Assembly: GCF_000003815.2 (NCBI RefSeq)
Contig: NC_049980.1
Coordinates: 34,222,204-34,282,504 of the forward strand
Direction: 5' to 3'
Origin: Branchiostoma floridae
Lineage: Eukaryota; Chordata; Leptocardii; Amphioxiformes; Branchiostomatidae
DNA: 60,301 bases
Shown in pieces: positions 20,653 to 29,600 of this stretch (its first letter is position 1; every line of letters begins with the position of its first letter). The notes beneath the pieces were generated by a model. That model searched no databases. It was given only the letters and a program-made list of their open reading frames with translations, and was not told where the DNA came from. The position numbers were made by a program, and so were the translations under genes.

Positions 20653-23600
20653 TCAGTTGACGGTCACCTCTCCCTTGATGATCTTGTCGTACAAGTCCTG
20701 GTCTACAGGTCGGTAGGTTTTACTGCTGGTGTCCATGAAGTAGAGGGGGTCACTCACCTGCCGTGGGTCGAAGCCCTCTTCTACAGACGCGACCTGTGGG
20801 GGGCAAGGTGGCCTGGTGGTTAGGGTGGTGGACTAGAATCTAACTTAAGGTTCTGGGTTCCAATCCCATGCAGACACCGTAGCCTAAAATCGTGCTCCTA
20901 GTGGCCGACCTTACAGTTCATTAACCCCAGCCAGTGGAAATCTTTACAAAGAAATCTTTATTGACATGACAAAAGTACAGTGAACTAGAAGATTCCGGGT
21001 ACCAATTCCATGCAGACACAGTAACCTGACTAAAATTGACATCTCGACAAGGTCACCTGTTATGTCAATCCTTCCACAAATGTGTTAAAACTTAATCAAA
21101 GAAACAAACAGACCTTCTTCTGTTTGAAGGTCCCAGTAACATCGATGGCTTGTTGCATCCGGAGAAATCGCGGGACAGCGTAGGGCGGGAGGTACTGTGC
21201 GACGTGCTCGTACAACTTAGGGAGGTCCAGGCTGTGGTCGGGACGGACTATTATCGACGCCATTCCCGCCCGCCCGTCATAACCTGCCGGAAGAATTGAC
21301 AAACATTTTTAATAATAAATCGTGGTACAGCGTAGGACGGGAGGTACTGGGTGACGTGCTCGTACAGCCGAGAGAGGTCCAGGCTGTGGTCGGAACGGAC
21401 GATTATCGAGGCCATTCCCGCCCTGCCGTCGTGACCTGCAGGAGATATGGGCAATTCTTTACCTTCCTAGTATGATCAAAAGAGTTGAGAGACGTGATTT
21501 TGGTTATTGCTTTTATTGTTACCATCATTTGGCGTATGCTCCTTATAGCCTTAGAAAGCAATGCACATTCCAGCTCGACCGTCGTATCCCGAAGGAAGAA
21601 TGGGCATTTCTGATAAGCAAAAGAGTTATGAGACGTGATCTTGGCTTTAACTTATTGTTACCAGTATTTGTTGCACGTTCTTTATAGTCGTCAAAAGCAA
21701 TGCACAACAGGCTCTATATATTCCAGGGTTCAGCGGTTACAAAGCAGGGTTGGGCAAGGCCAATAGTCCAATCGTTCACGGCAAGTGAAAGTGCCGATCA
21801 GGCATGTTCTACCCCACTAGCCCGACTGGGCAATTCAGACGTTTTCATGTGAGTGAGATTTTGATGTGGGTTGACATTAGTCTACTGCTCCGTTATGTGT
21901 ACAGTTAAGAAGCCAGTCAATTGTACATCAGTCGATTGCACGAAATCCCCAAACCCATTCACTCCATTGTTAGTGACTTCGCATTTCTGCATATGCCTCA
22001 ATTGCACGAAAAACGCTGGAAATAGGGTATGCAATTAAACAGCTTCTATTGTACAACAAAAACCCTCATGTCTGTAGCAACCAGCCCCACTCACCAACCA
22101 TTTTCCTTGAGTTGATATTGAGCCAGGTGTGATCATAACTACATCCTACACTGTGACCCACCTGGTATTTTGACTCCGTAGACGTTCGCCTCCTGGATGG
22201 GTTCATGTTCCGACAGGACCTGGCTCACCTCGGTGGTCGCCACGTTCTCTCCCTTCCATCTGCAGGGATACATACATGTACAGGACACACAGTAAGGGAT
22301 TGCACTATCTCTCATTCATGTTTGTTAACATTTGTAACCTAATAGTAATATAAAGCTAGAAGAGTCTGTCAAGAGAAGGCGCCTCACAAGCATAGCCCGG
22401 TGTACAGAACCACCCGGTGTACCTTACTGTCTCAGGGCAGTCTACTCAAATACTGGATACTGCTACTAACTAATGAGAGACTGGCTCTAAGGCCAAGTGA
22501 GTAGAGAGCAGGCTTTACTCTAGGTCGTGAGTTCAATCCCAGTTGATAGAGTCATACTTGATACTAAGATTTAAGAAATACTTTTCCTACTTTAGCACAA
22601 AGTACTTGTGTTGAAAACAAAGACCATTGAATAAAGAGATACTTTTTACACAACCAATGCTTTATTCTCACCGACGTTTCGGTGACCGTCTGTCACCTTC
22701 TTCTGGGCAATTCTAACTGGTTCACATGGTAGTGCAGGACAGGTGTCGCTGCTCACAGAAGAAGATGACAGACGGTCACCGAAACGTTGGTGAGAATAAA
22801 GGTAATGGTTATGCAAGGAGAGTCTCTTTATTCAGTGACATACCAACCTGATGAAACTATTCACAGACAAAGACCATAACCTACAGTTAAACTCTGTGAT
22901 TGCACAAATGTTTGTGTCCCAACGGCTATTGAAATGGCCTTTTGGCCTTACAACTCTCCCCAAACACTACCAGTACCTGAACGTGTCTCCGAGTCTGTCT
23001 ACAAAGTAAACAAAGTAGTCTGTGTCCATGAACAGAACGTCTCCGCTGTTGAAGTAGCCGTCTCCCTTCTTGAAGACGTCACGCAGGATCTTCTTCTCAC
23101 TCAGGGCCTTCTTCCCCGCGTAGCCGTCGAAAAACGTCCTCTGTGTGATGGGCGCGATCACCAGGCCGTTCTCACCTGGAAGGGGGAATGTTGGATACTA
23201 ACAATTTTTCTAAACCTCAGTTCCATAAGAAAAATTTCAATCTATTAATGTCATTACATGCCAATTCTAATACTGTAAATGCAGAAAATGTTCGCGGTGG
23301 ATTAATGTTCGCGGTTTTCGCGGTAACCACTTCACCTGCGAACATTTTTCTATTAAGGTATTAGACTGCAGTCGATGGTGTTACCGCGAAATTAAAACCA
23401 CCGCGAAAAGTCGTTTTTCCCACTATCGCGAAATTAAATCCTCACGAACTTAAATGCATTTACAGTATTCAATAAGTGATATTAGTGTATTGTTACCAAC
23501 TTGTATTCATCACAGGGGTTAAATACAAGTCAGAATTGCCTGAGGAAGGCGACAGGCGGTTATTGAAACATTGGTGGAAATAAAGCACTGGTTGTGAAAA

Positions 23601-26600
23601 ACAAGTCTGTTTACTAGGGGCAATACAAATATGCAAGCATTTATAATGCATTTCTAACACAAAAATATATACAAATTTTCTACGACCACTGCTGCCTTCT
23701 TCAGGATCAATACTGATGACCAATCACATCTTTGTGTTAGAAGATAGTTTAGCATTTATTAGCATTATTACATTTACTACCAACACAGATGAGCGTATTC
23801 TGTATCACCCGAGGTACCAGTCCGACCACGGGCGGGAGGGCTGGGACCGATGGTGATGCGGAATACACCGTGTTGTATTTCATTTATGTCATACCCACCT
23901 GAGAAAACCCATGTTTTGATGCGAAATGCACCAGAAGTTGAACAAATTTGGTGCCCTCGAACAAAAAGTATTGCAACAGCAATGTTCCAACGTCCGAATC
24001 AGATATTCGAATTACCAACCGTGCCACACTCGGGCCGGTCGAAATGGTTCGATTTACTCAAAGAAAGCCCCGTGTGATACGCCTTTATGGAAGGCAATAC
24101 GGAAGTTATGGCCCGGTCCGAAACACCCGTATCGAACGTTTTTGCGTCACTGATACGACATAAATATGCAAGTAGCGACAAATGTTAGCGTACTGAAAAA
24201 ACTTAAACTGAAGCCTTTGTGTTAGAGAAAATGCCAAAGATAAACCCTGACCTGGCTTGGTCTCGATGCACCACCCGTTCTCATCCCTGATAGGCTCTCC
24301 AGTCGCCACGTCGTACTTCACGAAGTTGCACGGTCGTAATTTCTGCAGGAGAGATCAAAAGAGTTGCCATGACTACAGACAGCAATACAAGAAACAATGG
24401 AAACTGTGATCTACAGTTTAAACAAATAAGTAATTCGGAAATTAGGGAAATATGCTATGTGGCATGAAAGACTGTCTGGAGCAATTGTTCAAAATCAAAC
24501 TATTCAAAAAGCAAGATGGCAAGCTCAGAACAGAACTGTCTCATCTACTAGACTAATTAGTGAATTACTACTTAGCCGTAGATCAGGGCTGTCTCTAGCT
24601 TTGAATCATTTAAATTTAGGGTCAGGGAACTGGAAAAGTTGGTTCAGGCAAGTGGAAATGGTCTTGTAACGTTTGCCTTGCCCAATACTAGGACCAGTGA
24701 ATCTCTGAAAACGAGAGGAGATAAATATGTCGCATAGCAATTACTCAATATGCAACTGGATATGATTTGGGAAACTGTCAGACATTTCAGGTAGAATTTA
24801 CTACCTTTCGTCTACAACAAATAAATGATAAATAAGAATGTCTCTTCACCTACCCTCATCAGAGGAGAGGCGTACCCGATAGCGCCAAACTTCTGGAGAA
24901 CATTGACGAAGCCGACGTTTCCTTCCGTTGCAGCGTAGAACTCCACCACATCGCTGACACCGAACCTCTCTTGGAACTCCGACCAGACCTCGGGACGAAG
25001 ACCGTTACCCAGCGCGCCCCACACCTGGTTATCCTTGTCATTCGCTCGCTGGGACAGGAAGGACAATGTCAGACCTCAGCAGTATTGGACAGATTTTACA
25101 CAAAAAGTCTTTACTAAAAAAGTGCTCACCGACAAGTTTCCGTCTACGACACTTACAGTACATGACCTGACCAGGTGACATCAGTAATGGGTCAACTTGA
25201 GAAGTATGTGTACAGAATTAGCATGTGAAATCTTTCATGTATCAATTATATCATAGATGAATTTTATTTCAGCAGAAAAAAGAGAGAGGCAGACAGATGG
25301 GAGTCAAGATAGTACCAGAAAATGGACATGCACGGTACAAAATGAAACACTAACTTAGAGTAAAACAGAAAACCGAGTAGGGTGGAAAAAAATGTTTGCC
25401 AAATGTTCTGTGGTGCCACAAATACTTAGACTTGGGGACAGATGGGATGAAGTTGTTTGTTTGTTTCTTTATAGAGATAAGATGAGTACATTCTGATGAA
25501 GAATAAAATTCGTGGTGAGCTTACTTTGGGCTGAGCACAGAGGTAGCGCAGCAGTTCCCCGATGTACTTAGTGGTAGTTATAATACTGACTGTATCTCTA
25601 TTACGTTGTCTGTATCTCACCTCTTCCTTCATGATCTCAATGAAAAATGGCCTGCAGGCCGATTTGAGCTTTGACGAATAAACAAAGGTTCAAACAAACA
25701 AACTTACTTTTGGCTGAGCACAGAGGTAGCGCAGCAGTTCCCCGATGTACTGCACCACCGTCACGTTGTACTTCCTGCAGTCGTCCCAGAACTTGGAGGC
25801 TGAAAACTTCCTCCTCAGCACCCAGGTACAGCCTAGGTAAGGAACCAAGACTTGAGTAGGTACATGGAGAATGGATGAATGAATAGATGGATGTAACGCT
25901 AGTTCACCTTTTTTCGTTGGATAACCTATATTCGTTGTTTTTGAAAGCAGGTTAGTCGGGACATCAAGTCAACGGACGGTGCTTTCAAACTGCAATATTT
26001 TTAGAATATTGCAATTTGAAACCACCGTCCGTCTTGATAATTTGCCTAAATACGCTGTTTTCAAATACAACGGATATAGGAAATAGGTAACCTAGCGTTA
26101 TGAATGATCATGTGTTACTCCAAAGGGCAGTTATACCAGCTATATAGACACAGATAGGTACAGAAGTAAAAATTTTTTGGCATTATCTTTCTGTCATTAA
26201 ATTTGGCAGTCAAAATGCAGAAAAGTGTCTCTGAGGGTTACGGATATCAAAATATTCTATCCCCTCACCTGTTTCTACTGTTCCTGCCAATCCTATACAC
26301 AGGGCTGCACTATGGTACAGGGGCAGGGCACAGTACACTATGGTACAGGGGCAGAGCACAGTACACTATGGTACAGGGGCAGGGCACAGTACACGCTATG
26401 CTACAGCGGCAGGGCACAGTACACTCTATGGTACAGGGGCAGGGCACAGTACACTCTATGCTACAGGGGCAGGGCACAGTACACTCTATGCTACAGGGGC
26501 AGGGCACAGTACACGCTATGCTACAGCGGCAGGGCACAGTACACTCTATGGTACAGGGGCAGGGCACAGTACACTCTATGGTACAGGGGCAGGGCACAGT

Positions 26601-29600
26601 ACACTATATGCTACAGGGGCAGGGTACAGTACACTATATGCTACAGGGGCAGGGCACAGTACACTCTATGCTACAGGGGCAGGGCACAGTACACTCTATG
26701 CTACAGGGGCAGGGCACAGTACACTCTATGCTACAGGGGCAGGGCACAGTACACGCTATGGTACAGGGGCAGGGCACAGTACACTCTATGCTACAGGGGC
26801 AGGGCAAAGTACACTCTATGCTACAGGGGCAGGGCACAGTACACTCTATGCTACAGGGGCAGGGCACAGTACACTCTATGGTACAGGGGCAGGGCACAGT
26901 ACACTCTATGGTACAGGGGCAGGGCACAGTACACTCTATGGTACAGGGGCAGGGCACAGTACACGCTATGGTACAGGGGCAGGGCACAGTACACTCTATG
27001 GTACAGGGGCAGGGCACAGTACACTCTATGGTACAGGGGCAGGGCACAGTACACTCTATGGTACAGGGGCAGGGCACAGTACATGCTATGGTACAGGGGC
27101 AGGGCACAGTACACTCTATGGTACAGGGGCAGGGCACAGTACACTCTATGGTACAGGGGCAGGGCACAGTACACGCTATGGTACAGGGGCAGTGCACAGT
27201 ACACTATGGTACAGGGGCAGGGCACAGTACACGCTATGGTACAGTGGTAGAGCACAGTACACGCTATGGTACAGGGGCAGGGCACAGTACACGCTATGGT
27301 ACAGGGGCAGGGCGCAGTACACGCTATGGTACAAGGGCAGGGCACAGTACACGCTATGGTACAGGGGCAGGGCACAGTACACGCTATGCTACAGGGGCAG
27401 GGCACAGTACACTACTCACCTGTTTCTACTGTTCCTGCCAATCCTATACACAGGGCTGCACTATGGTACAGGGGCAGGGCACAGTACACTACATCATCTT
27501 TTGTAGCTCCACTCAGGCCAAAGAACATGCTAGCGTACACCATCCGCGCATAGGACACCTTGGCTGCCTTGGGGAGACCTGAGGGGACAAAGAAGGCTTT
27601 TTATTGGCAGCTGGTCATTGAATGTAATATATAATGTATTTTGTGTGTAACAAATTATTAAAGTTACAGTTTGTTTAGATGTGACTTTAACAAAGACCAA
27701 AATGCTGATTAGTTTTGCTTGAATATATGAGACAAATGGGTTAAAAATCAAATCTTTTAGTAATACCTGCATCCAAACAGGAAGCATCTTCTGTGTTATC
27801 TTTGATGTTACATGTATTATCAATGGAATAAATTCCTTTGTAGGAGTTAAGATTTACTATAAAAATTCACACACTATTCGATTTACCGTCTGATCTTCTC
27901 GCTCTTTCTCGTGAGAGTAAGACATAGTGGACGCATAGATATGATGGGTGCAGAGTTATATCTATAACCTGAAAGATTTTTGATATACACTGGTCATAAC
28001 TACACCTATACATGTATGGGATAAGTTTATTTCTTTTCTTTTTTTTTCCTTTCAGGATCATTGAAACATTGACAAACCTGTTGTGCCTGAGGTGTAGATG
28101 TATGCCATAATGTCTTTCATTTTGATGTCTGCTCTAAGCTCTTCTGGGATTGGTTCACCAGATGCTGCTTCCACCCTCTCCTCCAATGGCAGCAGCCCAT
28201 TCTCCTGGACCTGGTCACCCAGGACCCACACTGTTACACCCTGCTGCTGCAGTTCTGGCAGAATCTCCAAGATGGCGCTTCTGAGAGCTTCCTCTGTTAA
28301 GAAATGAAAGGTTCACCATGTAAAAAATTTTGATTAATATCTGAAAAAAAATATTCTTAACACTGCAATGAAACCAAAGACTTTAAACTTGGAATGGGAT
28401 AAATTATATAGACCAGAATTAGCCATCTCAACTCTATGGATATATTAACACAGATAAAATTTGGTTGCCTCTACCTCTTCTATCATATTACAAAATGCAT
28501 AATCTGATATACCTCACATCAGGGCAATGACCCTAATTGACACAGCCGAACTTCGAGTCCATACAGTATTTTAGCCTATTTTCAACTTGTAGCAGGAAAA
28601 TGTAAGAAACATTTCTTATTGGTGATACAGTGTAGGGTGCGGACGTTCAGATTAGGCAAAATAACAAGGTTCTGGTTAATTTTTTAGTCCTGTGCTGACC
28701 CCTAATTTGAAGTGGTCAGTCCCTAACTTGACGTCATGAGAAGGCAAGATGGCAGCATATTTGAGGGCTGCGGTGACTTTCGCTGGTAGGAATTTTAAAA
28801 AAGTCTGACTTTTAGACTCTTGAGATAGTGGGCAGCTCTGTGGGGTGAGTTCTTATGACCTGGAATGTTCCCGGATGAGATTATGACACCCTGAACTTGC
28901 CTATTTTTACATTTTCGCCAATACAGACTTCCATTGGTGTTCACTGGCCATCAGTGGCCTGTCCAATGACATCTAAAGGCACTGTGCAGAAGGATTTGAT
29001 GCATGTTCAAGCTCACCTTTCCCCACAATCAGGTTCTTGGCCCCGCTGACGTTAAAACAGTGGAGGAGCGACTTGGACCGGAGGTTGCTGTTGAGCAAGG
29101 CGCTGGTCGTCCCCAGCTTGGACAGTCCCAGGAACACGGCCAGGTACGCTGGCTCGTTCAGCATGAAGATGGCGACTGTCTCACCTAGGGATGTGAAAGT
29201 GATCTCAAATCTTCCTCTGGTCAAGACAGAGAAGACAGACGCTATGTACTGTATCTACAGCTTTTACTGGGGAAAATCCCCTTTAGAACTCTTTTCAAAA
29301 AGCTCACAACATTGGCTTCTGGGCCAGACACATTAACCATTATGCCAACACAACAACACCACCGTAGGTACAGACCTAAACCTGATCCTCAGGTACAGGC
29401 ACTGATCAGCACCTGTACCTATGTACTTGATGTTATGTTTAGGCACACAAGTTTAGCCTCACCTGCACGCAGCCCCTGCCCATGAAAGAAGTTTCCGACC
29501 CTGTTGGAATAGCAGTCCATCTGCCGGTACCTGTACCTGTACCTGTACCTGTACCTGTACCTATACCTGTACCCATACCCATAACTGTATCTGTACCTGA

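Noticed and set aside
21472-21687. Plus-strand open frame near gene B exon 11
   Set aside because: It overlaps decayed exon-edge copies in antisense and has no own signal.
26203-27582. A 459-codon and other long frames over the 30-bp array
   Set aside because: Same artefact of a period divisible by three. Only the short exon 5 part on the minus strand is coding.
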